Shown here piece after piece: positions 55,638 to 64,000 of a DNA stretch of 64,000 bases (position 1 is the stretch's first letter; every line of letters starts with the position of its first letter). Source of the DNA: Stutzerimonas stutzeri (lineage in GTDB: Bacteria > Pseudomonadota > Gammaproteobacteria > Pseudomonadales > Pseudomonadaceae); contig NZ_JAMOIC010000019.1 in the NCBI RefSeq assembly GCF_024448895.1, positions 1 to 64,000 of the forward strand, given 5' to 3'. The position numbers were made by a program, and so were the translations under genes. The notes beneath the pieces are model-generated. The model searched no databases. It had not been told where the DNA came from and saw only the letters and a list, made by a program, of their open reading frames with translations.

Positions 55638-55664
55638 TTTTCGGCACGAAAAATCCAGACATTA
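55638..55664 (-). promoter_or_regulatory. FliA (sigma28)-type promoter of the McpS-like gene
   Basis: On the minus strand TAATGTCT (55664-55657), an 11-base spacer and GCCGAAAA (55645-55638) match TAAAGTTT-N11-GCCGATAA at 6 and 7 of 8 positions, about 70 bases before the start codon. Confidence 0.6.
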
Positions 55665-55745
55665 GCGCGTTATTAATATGGCGCCACAAATACGACAAAT
55701 GGTTGTCGAGGTCAGTCCGACGTTGAGCTCGCGGCAGCAAGTCAC

Positions 55746-55771
55746 AAAAAAACCCGCCGCAGCGGGTTTTT
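55746..55771. terminator. Intrinsic terminator after mqo
   Basis: AACCCGC (55751-55757) and GCGGGTT (55762-55768) with a CGCA loop, flanked by an A-run on the left and a T-run on the right, so it works on both strands. It ends mqo and separates it from the chemoreceptor promoter. Confidence 0.85.
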
Positions 55772-55784
55772 CCGATCGATTGCG

Positions 55785-57365
55785 TCAGTCAGTCACTAGC
55801 TCTTCGTTGCTGCCGGTCGAGGCAGCCAGCTGCAACTGCTCGCTGGTCATGGCTCGCACCCGCTCAGTGAGTGCCGGGTCGTCGTTCAGGGCGCGGCCGT
55901 ATGCCGGGAACATGTCCTTGAGCTTCGCTTGCCACTCAGGCGACTCGACCTGCGCCTTGAAGGTGGTTTTCAGCAAGGTGAGCATGATGGGCGCAGCGGT
56001 AGACGCTCCAGGCGAGGCCCCGAGCAGGGCCGCAATGGAGCCATCCGAAGCGCTGACAATTTCAGTACCGAACTGCAGCACGCCGCCTTTTTCCGGATCG
56101 TCCTTGATAATCTGAACACGCTGGCCTGCGGTGATCAGCTCCCAATCATTGGCATCGGCCTCAGGGAAGTAATCCTTCAGCTCAGCGATACGGTCTTCCT
56201 GGCTGAGCATCAGCTGGCCGATCAGGTACTGGCTCAGATCCAGGTTATCCAGGCCGGCCTGAACCATTGGCACGGCGTTGTCAGTGCTCAAAGAGCCGGG
56301 AAGGTCCATCAGCGATCCGTTCTTCAGGAACTTGCTCGAGAAAGTGGCGAACGGGCCGAACAGCAATACCCGCTCACCATCAATTACGCGCGTATCCAGA
56401 TGCGGCACGGACATTGGGGGCGAACCGACCGATGCGAGACCGTAGACCTTGGCCTGATGCTGCGCGACAACCTCGGGGTTGCGTGTCATCAGGAACTGGC
56501 CACCCACGGGAAAGCCTGCGTAGCCCTTGGCTTCGGGAATGTCGGCCATCTGCAACAGCTTCAGCGCGCCGCCGCCAGCGCCGATGAAGACAAAGCGCGC
56601 CTTGACGCTGGTCTCGGTCCCGCCGTCAGCGAGATTGGCGGAGACGACGGTCCAGGTGCCGTCATCGTTACGCACGATGTCGCGCACTTCATGCTGGAGC
56701 TGCAGTTTGACCTGCTCGCTTTTGCCCAGAGCGTTGAACAACTGACGGGTGATCTCGCCGAAGTTCACATCGGTGCCGATCGGCATGCGGGTGGCTGCGA
56801 CCTGCTGGGCGTCGCTGCGCCCGTTCATCACCAGCGGAACCCACTCGGCGATCTGCTGTGGCTGCTCGGAGTATTCCATGCCCTTGAATAGCGGGCTCTG
56901 TTGCAGCGCAGCGTGGCGCTTGCGAAGGAAGTCGATATTGTCTTCGCCCCAGACAAAGCTCATGTGCGGGACGGCATTGATGAATCGGCGCGGCTCCTGA
57001 AGCACGCCGCGCTCCACCTGATGAGCCCAGAACTGTTTGGAGACTTCGAACGACTCGGCAATGCTCACGGCCTTGCTGATGTCGATGCTGCCGTCGGCTT
57101 TCTCCGGCGTGTAGTTGAGCTCGCAGAAGGCGGAGTGCCCGGTGCCGGCGTTGTTCCAGGCATTGGAGCTTTCGTCGGCCACGCTCGGCAGACGCTCATG
57201 GACTTCCATGGTCCAGCTCGGCTCCAGTTCGTGCAGATAGGTCGCCAGGGTGGCGCTCATGATGCCGCCGCCAATCAGCAGGGCATCCACGGTCTTTTCG
57301 GGTTCATTGGGTTTGGAGCAAGCGACCAGTGCGAAGCACGTAAGCGCCAGGGTCAATTTCTTCAT
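55785..57365 (-). CDS. mqo: Malate:quinone oxidoreductase with predicted lipoprotein signal
   Basis: FAD enzyme oxidising L-malate to oxaloacetate with electrons to quinone. From ATG 57365 the protein has 526 residues. FAD motif [20 protein letters not shown] (about 27-46), [52 protein letters not shown] and [21 protein letters not shown] are characteristic. The first residues, [19 protein letters not shown], form a lipoprotein signal with lipobox LVAC, unusual for a protein usually described as a cytoplasmic-side peripheral enzyme. Frame-open sequence upstream to 57566 is not supported. A weak ribosome-binding site precedes the start. The 293-base gap to cueR holds no gene that I can support. 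Confidence 0.93.
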   Translation of the reverse strand: MKKLTLALTCFALVACSKPNEPEKTVDALLIGGGIMSATLATYLHELEPSWTMEVHERLPSVADESSNAWNNAGTGHSAFCELNYTPEKADGSIDISKAVSIAESFEVSKQFWAHQVERGVLQEPRRFINAVPHMSFVWGEDNIDFLRKRHAALQQSPLFKGMEYSEQPQQIAEWVPLVMNGRSDAQQVAATRMPIGTDVNFGEITRQLFNALGKSEQVKLQLQHEVRDIVRNDDGTWTVVSANLADGGTETSVKARFVFIGAGGGALKLLQMADIPEAKGYAGFPVGGQFLMTRNPEVVAQHQAKVYGLASVGSPPMSVPHLDTRVIDGERVLLFGPFATFSSKFLKNGSLMDLPGSLSTDNAVPMVQAGLDNLDLSQYLIGQLMLSQEDRIAELKDYFPEADANDWELITAGQRVQIIKDDPEKGGVLQFGTEIVSASDGSIAALLGASPGASTAAPIMLTLLKTTFKAQVESPEWQAKLKDMFPAYGRALNDDPALTERVRAMTSEQLQLAASTGSNEELVTD

Positions 57366-57658
57366 CAGGGTTCTGTTTTGCCTGGTAAGGGTTAAGCGGG
57401 GCAGCGCGTGTCGTTCAAAGGAATGGCTCGCCGCCCGCGAGGGCAGCTGATTCGGATCCGAGGGAAGACAAGCGCATACGGGTAGGCCGGAGGCCTGGAG
57501 GCAAGGCGGCTGCGGTGATGCCCGACTTAAGCGGCAAGCGACCGGTTGCGGGCATGCCGCGACCACCTCCTTGCGAGGGGCGCGGAGTTTATTAGGGAGC
57601 TAAGCATATGGCAACGCCAAACACTGGCTGCTTGGTTTGGCCCCCGGATGCCTGCCTC

Positions 57659-58072
57659 CTATTTGTCCCGTGCTCCGTTACGACAGCCAGACTCCAAATC
57701 CTTAAGGATCGGGCAATCCGGTCGGTCGTTCCCTTGGCAGGTATCGACCAACTGCTGCAGGGTGTCGCGCAGCCCTACAAGCTCTTCGATTTTCTGGTTC
57801 AGTGCGTCAATATGCGCGCCGGCAAGCGCCTTCACGTCCGCGCTGGCGCGTTGGCGGTCCTGCCAGAGGGTGAGCAATTTGCTCACTTCATCCAGGGAAA
57901 AGCCCATGTCGCGAGACGGCTTGATGAAGGCGAGTCGGTGCAGATCCTCTTCGCCATAGTGGCGATAGCCGTTGGCGCTGCGGCCGGCGGGGGAGATCAG
58001 GTCGATGGACTCGTAATAGCGAATCATCTTCGCCGAGAGGCCACTTTTCTTGGCTGCTTGACCGATGTTCAT
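57659..58072 (-). CDS. cueR: Copper-responsive MerR-family regulator CueR
   Basis: Cu(I)-sensing activator of 137 residues. HTH at the N-terminus (MNIGQAAKKSGLSAKMIRYY), long dimerisation helix (about 76-110), and metal site Cys112 and Cys120 in CQGNDRPDC with Ser77, the residues that define CueR for +1 metals. A third Cys (130) lies in the tail. It is 107 bases downstream of copA on the same strand and is expected to control copA and copZ. Confidence 0.93.
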   Translation of the reverse strand: MNIGQAAKKSGLSAKMIRYYESIDLISPAGRSANGYRHYGEEDLHRLAFIKPSRDMGFSLDEVSKLLTLWQDRQRASADVKALAGAHIDALNQKIEELVGLRDTLQQLVDTCQGNDRPDCPILKDLESGCRNGARDK

Positions 58073-58110
58073 ACGGGCTCCGCGCGTATTGAGTGCTGGT
58101 GGGCGATGTC

Positions 58111-58142
58111 GGTGGGTATCGCTGCGCTCAACCGCATCCTAC
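58111..58142. repeat. Possible dispersed repeat of the Pseudomonas stutzeri type
   Basis: In the copA-cueR gap the sequence GGTGGGTATCGCTGCGCTCA followed by ACCGCATCCTAC resembles a short imperfectly palindromic repeat I recall as frequent between genes in stutzeri-group genomes. Only one copy is here, so repeat status is recollection, not seen in the window. Confidence 0.35.
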
Positions 58143-58179
58143 GCAATGAGCGGCGAGCGGTGAGCGTCCGCATCGGTCG

Positions 58180-60561
58180 TCATTCCTCCGGTTTCCAGCG
58201 TTTGAGCAGCAGGGCGTTGCTGACGACGCTGACGCTGGACAACGCCATCGCTGCACCCGCTACCACCGGGCTGAGAAAGCCGAAAGCGGCGAGCGGAATG
58301 CCCACCAGGTTGTAGATGAATGCCCAGAACAGGTTCTGCTGGATCTTGCGATAGGTCCGGCGGCTGATCTCCAGCGCCGCCGGCACCAAGCGTGGGTCGC
58401 CACGCATCAGGGTAATGCCGGCCGCATGCATTGCTACGTCAGTACCACCGCCCATGGCGATGCCAACGTCGGCTGCCGCGAGGGCTGGTGCATCGTTGAT
58501 GCCGTCGCCGACCATGGCGACTACGGCGCCGCCTTTCTTCAACTGCGCAACGACCGCAGCCTTATCCGCCGGCAGGACCTCCGCGTGCACGCTGTCGATA
58601 TGCAGCGCTTCGGCAACCACGCGGGCGCTGCCGCGGTTATCCCCGGTGATCAGGTGGCTGCGGACGTGTCGAGCATTCAGCGCGGCTACCGCCTCGGCGG
58701 CACCTTCTTTGAGGCTGTCGCCAAAGGCGAACAAGCCAAGAACCCGCGTTTGCGGGGCCGTTTCGATCAGCCAGGACAGGGTGCGACCTTCGGCTTCCCA
58801 CGCTTGCGCTTTATCAGCCAACCCGGCCGGCTGCAGGCCGTTGTCATCGAGCAGACGTCGATTGCCCAGCGCCAGCGAGCGGCCCTCCAGATCACCGGCG
58901 ATGCCGCGACCAGTCAGTGACTGGCTACGCTCCACGTCGCCCACCGTCAGCCCTGCTTCCTCGCAGCGATCGAGCACCGCGCGAGCCAGCGGATGTTCGC
59001 TGCCGCGTTGCAGCGCCCCGGCCTCTCGCAACAGTTCGGCCTCATCGCCCTCGACCGCGTGCAGATGAACGATGCGGGGCTTGCCGGAAGTCAGCGTGCC
59101 GGTCTTGTCGAAGGCAACCGCGGTCACGGCGTGGGCAACCTCCAGCGCTTCGGCATCCTTGATCAGGATGCCGTGCTGTGCAGCGACACCCGTGCCAGCC
59201 ATTATTGCTGCAGGCGTTGCGAGGCCAAGGGCGCAAGGGCAGGCGATGACCAGGACCGACACGGCATTGAGCAGCGCAACTTCCGCCGATGCGCCTGCGA
59301 GCAGCCACCCCGCAAGGGTCAGTAGGGCGATGACCAGCACTGCCGGGACGAATACCTGGCTGACCTTGTCTACCAGCTTCTGAATTGGCGCCTTGGCCGC
59401 CTGTGCGTCTTCGACCAGACGGATGATGCGCGCCAGCACCGTTTCGCCACCCAATGCAGTGGTGCGTACCAGCAGCCGGCCTTCGCCGTTGATTGCGCCA
59501 CCGGTGACGCGATCCCCCTGCGCCTTGGCCACCGGAAGGCTTTCGCCGCTGATCAGCGCTTCGTCGGCTTGGCTTTCTCCCTCGACGACTTCGCCGTCTA
59601 CCGGGAAGCGTTCGCCGGGCTTTACCGTTACCAGGTCGTTCAGCTGCAGGGCGGCAATAGCGACTTCCTCTTCACGGCCATCAACGACCCGCACCGCGCG
59701 ATCCGGTCGCAAAGCCTCAAGCGCGCGGATAGCCGCGCTGGTCTGGCGCTTGGCACGACTTTCAAGGTACTTGCCCAGCAGGACGAGGGCGATCACCACT
59801 GCGGACGCTTCGAAATACAGATGCGGCATCTGGCCAGCCTCTGCGGCCCACCATTGGTAGAGGCTCAGGCCGTAACCGGCGCTGGTCCCGATCGCGACCA
59901 GCAGATCCATGTTGCCGGCACCGGCGCGTACGGCTTTCCAGCCAGCGACATAAAAACGCGCGCCAAGAATGAACTGCACGGGGGTGGCGAGCAGAAACTG
60001 CGCCCACGCAGGCAGCATCCAGTGCTGGCCGAACAGGTCACCGAACATCGGCAGAACCAGCGGCGCGGCCAGCAGCAGTGCGGCTATCACTGCCCATCGC
60101 TCGCGACGCAGGCGTGTTTCAGTACGGTCGGCAGTGGGTGGACTATCGTCTGCGGGCTGAGCCTTGTAACCCGCCGCTTCGACCGCCTGCACCAGAACCT
60201 CCGGGTCGACCACGCCCATCACTTCGACACGCGCCCGCTCGCTGGCGAGATTCACCGAGGCGCTGCTCACGCCCGACACCTTGCGCAGCGCTCGCTCGAC
60301 GCGACCGACACAGCTGGCACAGGTCATTCCTTCGATTAGCAGTTCGGTGCTCTGAGTCGGGACCCCGTAGCCGGCTTTTTCAACGGCCTGCACCAGACCG
60401 GCGAGATCGGCATCCTGGGCCTCTATCCGGACCTGTTCAGCTGCCAGGTTCACCGCGGCGCTGTCGACGCCCGGCACTTTCATCAGGGCGCGCTCGACTC
60501 GCCCGGCACAACTGGCGCAGGTCATACCGGTGATTGGCAGGGTATAGGTGGCGCTGGCCAT
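58180..60561 (-). CDS. copA: Copper-exporting P1B-type ATPase CopA
   Basis: Exports Cu(I) from the cytosol. The 793-residue protein has two N-terminal metal-binding domains (Cys15/Cys18 in [10 protein letters not shown] and Cys81/Cys84 in [10 protein letters not shown]), about eight membrane segments, the transmembrane metal motif [10 protein letters not shown], the phosphorylation motif DKTGTLTSG, the SEHPLA loop and the hinge [20 protein letters not shown]. Promoter upstream is a CueR-type element; copZ is divergent. Confidence 0.97.
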   Translation of the reverse strand: MASATYTLPITGMTCASCAGRVERALMKVPGVDSAAVNLAAEQVRIEAQDADLAGLVQAVEKAGYGVPTQSTELLIEGMTCASCVGRVERALRKVSGVSSASVNLASERARVEVMGVVDPEVLVQAVEAAGYKAQPADDSPPTADRTETRLRRERWAVIAALLLAAPLVLPMFGDLFGQHWMLPAWAQFLLATPVQFILGARFYVAGWKAVRAGAGNMDLLVAIGTSAGYGLSLYQWWAAEAGQMPHLYFEASAVVIALVLLGKYLESRAKRQTSAAIRALEALRPDRAVRVVDGREEEVAIAALQLNDLVTVKPGERFPVDGEVVEGESQADEALISGESLPVAKAQGDRVTGGAINGEGRLLVRTTALGGETVLARIIRLVEDAQAAKAPIQKLVDKVSQVFVPAVLVIALLTLAGWLLAGASAEVALLNAVSVLVIACPCALGLATPAAIMAGTGVAAQHGILIKDAEALEVAHAVTAVAFDKTGTLTSGKPRIVHLHAVEGDEAELLREAGALQRGSEHPLARAVLDRCEEAGLTVGDVERSQSLTGRGIAGDLEGRSLALGNRRLLDDNGLQPAGLADKAQAWEAEGRTLSWLIETAPQTRVLGLFAFGDSLKEGAAEAVAALNARHVRSHLITGDNRGSARVVAEALHIDSVHAEVLPADKAAVVAQLKKGGAVVAMVGDGINDAPALAAADVGIAMGGGTDVAMHAAGITLMRGDPRLVPAALEISRRTYRKIQQNLFWAFIYNLVGIPLAAFGFLSPVVAGAAMALSSVSVVSNALLLKRWKPEE

Positions 60562-60593
60562 GGGTTGGCTCCGGATTCGGTCTGATGTCGTCG

Positions 60594-60624
60594 ATGCTCA
60601 ACCTTCACCCAATGGTAAGGTCAA
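60594..60624 (-). promoter_or_regulatory. CueR-type promoter/operator of copA
   Basis: On the minus strand TTGACC (-35, 60624-60619), a 19-base spacer and GAGCAT (-10, 60599-60594). Within the spacer the dyad ACCTT...AAGGT (60621-60601) spans 21 bases. The long 19-base spacer is the hallmark of MerR-family activated promoters. Confidence 0.82.
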
Positions 60625-60654
60625 GTCGAGCAACAACGCGTCGCGGCAGGTCCA

Positions 60655-60685
60655 TTGACCTTAACACCGTGGCAAGGTCGAGCAT
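60655..60685 (+). promoter_or_regulatory. CueR-type promoter/operator of copZ
   Basis: TTGACC (60655-60660), 19 bases, GAGCAT (60680-60685), with the dyad ACCTT (60658-60662) and AAGGT (60674-60678). Same geometry and same -35 and -10 hexamers as the copA promoter in opposite orientation. The start codon of copZ is 31 bases after the -10. Confidence 0.82.
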
Positions 60686-60715
60686 CGTGCCGGTGGTTTT
60701 TAACAGGAGAGAGTA

Positions 60716-60907
60716 ATGCAGACGTTCAACGTAGAAGGCATGACCTGCGCCCATTGCGAGCGCGCCGTTATTCAGGCAATTCAGGCCCGCGACGGGGATG
60801 CGCGAGTTGAAGTGGACCTGGGCGCCGGCGTGGTACGGGTCGAGAGCCGCCTAGACACTGCCGCGGTACGCGAGGCGATCGAAGAGGAGGGCTATCAGGT
60901 TCGATAG
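60716..60907 (+). CDS. copZ: Copper chaperone CopZ (heavy-metal-associated domain)
   Basis: A 63-residue single HMA domain with GMTCAHC (Cys11, Cys14) and the closing EEEGYQVR. It binds Cu(I) in the cytosol and delivers it to CopA and probably CueR. AGGAGAGAG precedes the ATG. Divergent from copA, with a CueR-type promoter of its own. Confidence 0.92.
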   Translation: MQTFNVEGMTCAHCERAVIQAIQARDGDARVEVDLGAGVVRVESRLDTAAVREAIEEEGYQVR

Positions 60908-60940
60908 CTGTGCAAGCGACAGCAGGCGCTGCCGCAGCGG

Positions 60941-61570
60941 TCATTGGGTAGCGGAGCTTTCCCAATCCTTGACCAGACCCCGGAACACCGGATCGATGAG
61001 TGCGGCGCAGTCCTTTTCAGGATCGAACAGCGTCGAATCGCGGGTCCAGTCGCTGAACAATCCGACGATCAGCGCATGCAAGGTGAGCGCAGCGAGGCGC
61101 GGTGTCACGCCCGGCTGAAGGCTGTCGGAAGCGCTCGCCAGCAGCTTTTCACAAAGGTCGATGAACAGATTGATGAAGGCATGATGACGCTCTTCGGCCT
61201 CGCGCAGTTCGTCGGTGAATTCACAGCGATGCAGAAGGATGGTCATGACACGGCGCTTTTGCTCGTCGCGGCCCAGCGCGCTGATACCTTCGATGCAGAG
61301 GTCGTAGAGGGTGCGCATCGGTTGTTGCTGGGTACAGCTGGTGAGCCGCTCGGTCATCTGCTCGGGCGGCAGCCGTACCTGATTGAGCATTTCGTGAAAC
61401 AGGTGTGCCTTGTTCTGGAAATGCCAGTACACGGCACCGCGCGTCACGCCGGCGTCGCGGGCAATCTGGTCGAGGCTGGTATGTGCCACACCCTTGTCGA
61501 GAAACAGCCGCTCCGCCGAGGCGAGCAGGGCTATACGGGTTTTTTCGGCGTCTTCTTTGGTTCTTCGCAT
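60941..61570 (-). CDS. TetR family repressor, TtgR/AcrR-like
   Basis: A 209-residue regulator. N-terminal HTH (about 10-56) with recognition helix region GVTRGAVYWHFQNKAHLF, nearly the same as in TtgR, and a helical ligand-binding domain containing LLHRCEFTDELREAEERH, also TtgR-like. ATG 61570 (MRRTKEDAEKTR) is the family-like start; 14 upstream residues are unsupported. Divergent from a Bcr/CflA exporter gene with a TtgR-type operator between. Confidence 0.88.
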   Translation of the reverse strand: MRRTKEDAEKTRIALLASAERLFLDKGVAHTSLDQIARDAGVTRGAVYWHFQNKAHLFHEMLNQVRLPPEQMTERLTSCTQQQPMRTLYDLCIEGISALGRDEQKRRVMTILLHRCEFTDELREAEERHHAFINLFIDLCEKLLASASDSLQPGVTPRLAALTLHALIVGLFSDWTRDSTLFDPEKDCAALIDPVFRGLVKDWESSATQ

Positions 61571-61660
61571 GATTGAGCTACGGCAGCCTCGCGCTGCAAT
61601 GGAGAGGCCCATTTCGGGCAGGCGATGCGGAGTTCGTCCATCAACATCTGCAACTTTGGG

Positions 61661-61687
61661 TGTTTACAATCGTCTGTGTATGTAACA
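61661..61687. promoter_or_regulatory. TtgR-like operator between the TetR gene and the exporter gene
   Basis: TTTACAA (61663-61669), 7 bases, TGTATGTAA (61677-61685). The TtgR operator as I recall it reads TTTACAA-N7-TGAATGTAA, so 15 of 16 fixed positions agree. Placement between divergent repressor and transporter genes fits an operator for both. Confidence 0.65.
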
Positions 61688-61777
61688 GCATCTCAGCTCC
61701 TCTGTAAACGTTTCGATCTCAGCCGCAGCTTTGCCGCGGTTGATGCCTCGGCTATTTCCGCTCCGCGAGTTTTACCC

Positions 61778-62974
61778 ATGCCCTTTCCGATCATCTTGAT
61801 TCTCGGCGCGCTCAGCGCGTTTGGCCCGTTGGCCATTGACTTCTATTTGCCGGCCTTTCCGACCATGGCGCGCGCCTTCGGAACGGACGTCGAGCACGTG
61901 CAGCTGTCATTGGCTGCCTATTTCGTAGGGCTGGCTTTGGGTCAGCTGTTCTATGGGCCGTTGGCGGATCGCTATGGTCGTCGCTGGCCACTGCTGGCGG
62001 GCGTTACGCTGTTTACCCTGGCTTCGATGGCGTGCGCCTTTGCACCCTCGCTGGATTGGCTGATCGCGGCGCGCTTCGTCCAGGCGCTGGGCGGTTGCGC
62101 GGGTATGGTGATCACGCGAGCAGTGGTGCGTGACAGCTGCGATCCGGTGCAGGGTGCGAAGGTCTTCTCACAGCTGATGCTGGTCATGGGGCTGGCGCCG
62201 ATCCTGGCCCCGCTAGGTGGCGGCTTATTGCTCAACGCGTTTGGCTGGCAGGCGATCTTCGTTTCACTGACAGCTTTCAGTGCGCTGTGCGGAATTGCAG
62301 TCGCGCTACGGCTGCCTGAAACACTACCGGCCGATGCGCCTCGGCATCCATTGAGCGGCACGCTGAGGCGCTACATTGACTTGTTCCGCGACCGCGAATT
62401 CATCGCGTTCGCCCTTGCCGGTGGCGTGGCCATGGCCGGCATGTTCGCCTATGTCGCTGGCTCGCCTTTCGTCTTCATCGAGTTGTACGGAATCCCGGCC
62501 GAACACTATGGCTGGTTGTTCGGCAGCAACGCGGCGGGTTTCATCATCGTTTCGCAGATCAACGCACGGCTGCTGCGCCTGCGCGGTCCGGGTTTCTGGC
62601 TGCGGCGCTTCGTCTGGTACTACTTTGCCTGCGGCGCTGCGCTGCTGGTGATGGCGTTGAGCAAGCCGGATGCACTCTGGCCGCTGTTGATCCCACTATT
62701 CGCCGGCCTCGCGAGCCTGGGCAGCATTCTGCCCAACGCCACTGCTTGTGCCATGGCCCAGCAGGGCAAGCAGGCTGGCCTGGCATCGGCGCTGATGGGC
62801 AGCTTGCAGTTCTGCGTGGCAGCCGTGGCGTCGGCCACAGTCGGCTGGTTGCACAACGGCACGGCGGTGCCGATGGCGCTGGTGATCTGCGTCTGCGCGC
62901 TGCTGGCCGGTTGCCTGGCCTGGTACACGGGGCAGCTTGCCGCTTCTCAGCGTCGGGAGCAGACCGCCTCGTGA
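61778..62974 (+). CDS. Bcr/CflA family MFS drug exporter
   Basis: A 398-residue, 12-TM major facilitator. TM1 begins at PIILILGALSAFGPLAIDFY with the family's DFYLPAFP; the motif A loop is YGPLADRYGRRWPLL; motif C-like region LAPILAPLGGGLLL follows. ATG 61778 starts directly before TM1; upstream in-frame sequence to 61625 overlaps the operator and was rejected. Relatives export bicyclomycin, chloramphenicol, sulfonamides or cysteine; substrate here is unknown. Likely repressed by the divergent TetR protein. Confidence 0.9.
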   Translation: MPFPIILILGALSAFGPLAIDFYLPAFPTMARAFGTDVEHVQLSLAAYFVGLALGQLFYGPLADRYGRRWPLLAGVTLFTLASMACAFAPSLDWLIAARFVQALGGCAGMVITRAVVRDSCDPVQGAKVFSQLMLVMGLAPILAPLGGGLLLNAFGWQAIFVSLTAFSALCGIAVALRLPETLPADAPRHPLSGTLRRYIDLFRDREFIAFALAGGVAMAGMFAYVAGSPFVFIELYGIPAEHYGWLFGSNAAGFIIVSQINARLLRLRGPGFWLRRFVWYYFACGAALLVMALSKPDALWPLLIPLFAGLASLGSILPNATACAMAQQGKQAGLASALMGSLQFCVAAVASATVGWLHNGTAVPMALVICVCALLAGCLAWYTGQLAASQRREQTAS

Positions 62975-62995
62975 TGAGGCGGTCGGCCCGGCCGG

Positions 62996-64000
62996 TCAGA
63001 ACCCTTCCAGAACGATCTTGCCCTTGGCCTTGCCGCTTTCGATGAAGGCATGAGCGCGGCGCAGGTTTTCGGCGTTGATGGTTCCGTAGTGCTCGCCCAG
63101 CGTGGTCTTGAGTACGCCGCTGTCGATCAGTTCGGCCACTCGGTTGAGCAGCCGGTGCTGCTCGATCATGTCCGGCGTCTGATACAGCGAGCGCGTGTAC
63201 ATGAGTTCCCAGTGCAGAGAGAGGCTTTTGCGCTTGAGCAGGCTGATGTCGAGGCTCTCTGGGTCATCGATCAATGCCATGCGGCCTTGGGGCCGCAGCG
63301 CTTCTACGATCTGTGCCAAGTGCACATCGGTATGGGTCAGGCTGGCGACATGGGTTACATCAGTGATGCCGGCACGCTGCAGTTCTTCGGCAAGCGGCTG
63401 GCTGTGATCGATCACCTCGTGAGCGCCCAGCTCACCAACCCAGGCCTGCGTTTCGCTGCGCGAAGCGGTGCCGATCACCTTCAGTCCAGTGAGCTGACGC
63501 GCCAGCTGGACGAGGATTGAGCCAACGCCACCTGCGGCACCGACGACCAGCAGTCGCTGATCGAGGTCTTCAGTCCCTTCACTGATCTGCAAGCGCTCGA
63601 ACAGCAGTTCCCAGGCAGTGATAGAGGTCAGCGGTAGCGCTGCTGCGGCCGCGAAGCCTAGCGTCGCCGGCTTGCGCCCGACAATGCGCTCATCCACCAG
63701 ATGCAGCTCGCTGTTGGCGCCTGGCCGGTCCAGCGCGCCGGCGTAGAACACTTCGTCCCCGGCCTTGAACAGCGTTACTTCACTGCCAACTGCACGCACC
63801 ACGCCCGCTGCGTCCCAGCCGAGCACCTGGTGCTCGCCGGCTTCGGGCTGTACGCGCTTACGTATCTTGGTGTCCACCGGGTTCACCGAGATGGCGCGTA
63901 CTTCCACCAGCAGGTCGCGCGGGCCGGGAGTAGGGTCTGGCAGTTCGATGTCGAGTAGCGAGTGCTGGTCGGCAATGGGTAATGACTGTCTGTAGCCGAT
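62996..64000 (-). CDS. Zinc-type alcohol dehydrogenase-like / quinone oxidoreductase, 5' end cut by window edge
   Basis: MDR-superfamily NAD(P)H oxidoreductase, 334 residues visible. The frame continues from a GTG at 63907 back to the edge (IGYRQSLPIADQHSLLDIEL), so the real start lies a few codons outside the window. GroES-like half with LGWDAAGVVRAVGSEVTLFK and GDEVFYAG, Rossmann motif VVGAAGGVGSILVQLARQ, C-terminal ESGKAKGKIVLEGF. It lacks the Cys ligands of a catalytic zinc. Probably reduces quinones or enones; substrate unknown. Convergent with the exporter gene. Confidence 0.9.
   Translation of the reverse strand: MGYRQSLPIADQHSLLDIELPDPTPGPRDLLVEVRAISVNPVDTKIRKRVQPEAGEHQVLGWDAAGVVRAVGSEVTLFKAGDEVFYAGALDRPGANSELHLVDERIVGRKPATLGFAAAAALPLTSITAWELLFERLQISEGTEDLDQRLLVVGAAGGVGSILVQLARQLTGLKVIGTASRSETQAWVGELGAHEVIDHSQPLAEELQRAGITDVTHVASLTHTDVHLAQIVEALRPQGRMALIDDPESLDISLLKRKSLSLHWELMYTRSLYQTPDMIEQHRLLNRVAELIDSGVLKTTLGEHYGTINAENLRRAHAFIESGKAKGKIVLEGF

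Noticed and set aside
55929-56891. 320-residue open frame opposite mqo
   Set aside because: Antisense shadow of a conserved enzyme.
57366-57566. 67-residue N-terminal extension of Mqo
   Set aside because: Pro/Arg/Ser-rich noise in front of a clear signal peptide beginning at 57365.

Overview
The window is a stretch of GC-rich gammaproteobacterial chromosome. Gene content and order point to Pseudomonas sensu lato, most likely the stutzeri group (Stutzerimonas). The block rnr-rlmB-rpsF-rpsR-DUF2232-rplI-dnaB-alr, the set pilR-pilS-bamD-rluD-pgeF-clpB-tRNAs-ndh-DUF1631-nadC, and ampD-ampE-chemoreceptor all resemble P. aeruginosa neighbourhoods as I remember them, but joined in another order. 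Species assignment is inference; no 16S gene is present. Almost all of it is core genome: no transposase, integrase, phage gene or CRISPR array was seen. Coding is dense on both strands, and high GC creates many long antisense reading frames that I treated as shadows.

Layout. 1-13 kb: RNase R (5' end cut by the window edge), RlmB, a hybrid histidine kinase, the S6-S18-L9 ribosomal operon with a good sigma70 promoter and a candidate autoregulatory leader hairpin, DnaB, alanine racemase and YgiQ. 13-18 kb: a chemoreceptor and a two-receiver diguanylate cyclase on the minus strand, then a DUF2333 protein. 18-27 kb: the PilR/PilS two-component system, BamD, RluD, PgeF and ClpB with a near-consensus sigma32 promoter. 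27.2-27.5 kb: tRNA-Asn, tRNA-Pro and tRNA-Lys with their own promoter and terminator. 27.6-33 kb: type II NADH dehydrogenase, small membrane proteins, DUF1631 and NadC. 33-40 kb: hydrolase, TrpS with an appended domain, ZapE, a GlxA-type regulator, endonuclease V, AmpD and AmpE. 40-47 kb: chemoreceptor, a DUF5872/DUF3140 gene pair, TatD-type DNase, Ada and a RIO-type kinase. 47-53 kb: two REP doublets and a complete tripartite RND efflux operon. 53-64 kb: a non-haem ferritin, an McpS-like chemoreceptor, malate:quinone oxidoreductase, a copper module (cueR, copA, copZ), a TtgR-like repressor facing a Bcr/CflA exporter, and a zinc-type alcohol dehydrogenase-like gene cut by the right edge.

How parts connect. 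The copper module is the clearest regulatory unit: copA and copZ are divergent, and each has a MerR-type promoter with a 19-bp spacer and the same 5-bp inverted repeat arms, fitting control by the nearby CueR. Two chemoreceptor genes carry FliA-like promoters, tying them to the flagellar regulon. The TetR repressor and the MFS exporter flank a sequence that closely resembles the TtgR operator. The McpS-like receptor next to mqo suggests a local link between sensing and oxidising C4-dicarboxylates. I found no clearly new defence or mobile system; the least explained elements are the DUF5872/DUF3140 pair, the predicted lipoprotein signal on Mqo, the DUF1508-like tail on TrpS and the tandem REP doublets.
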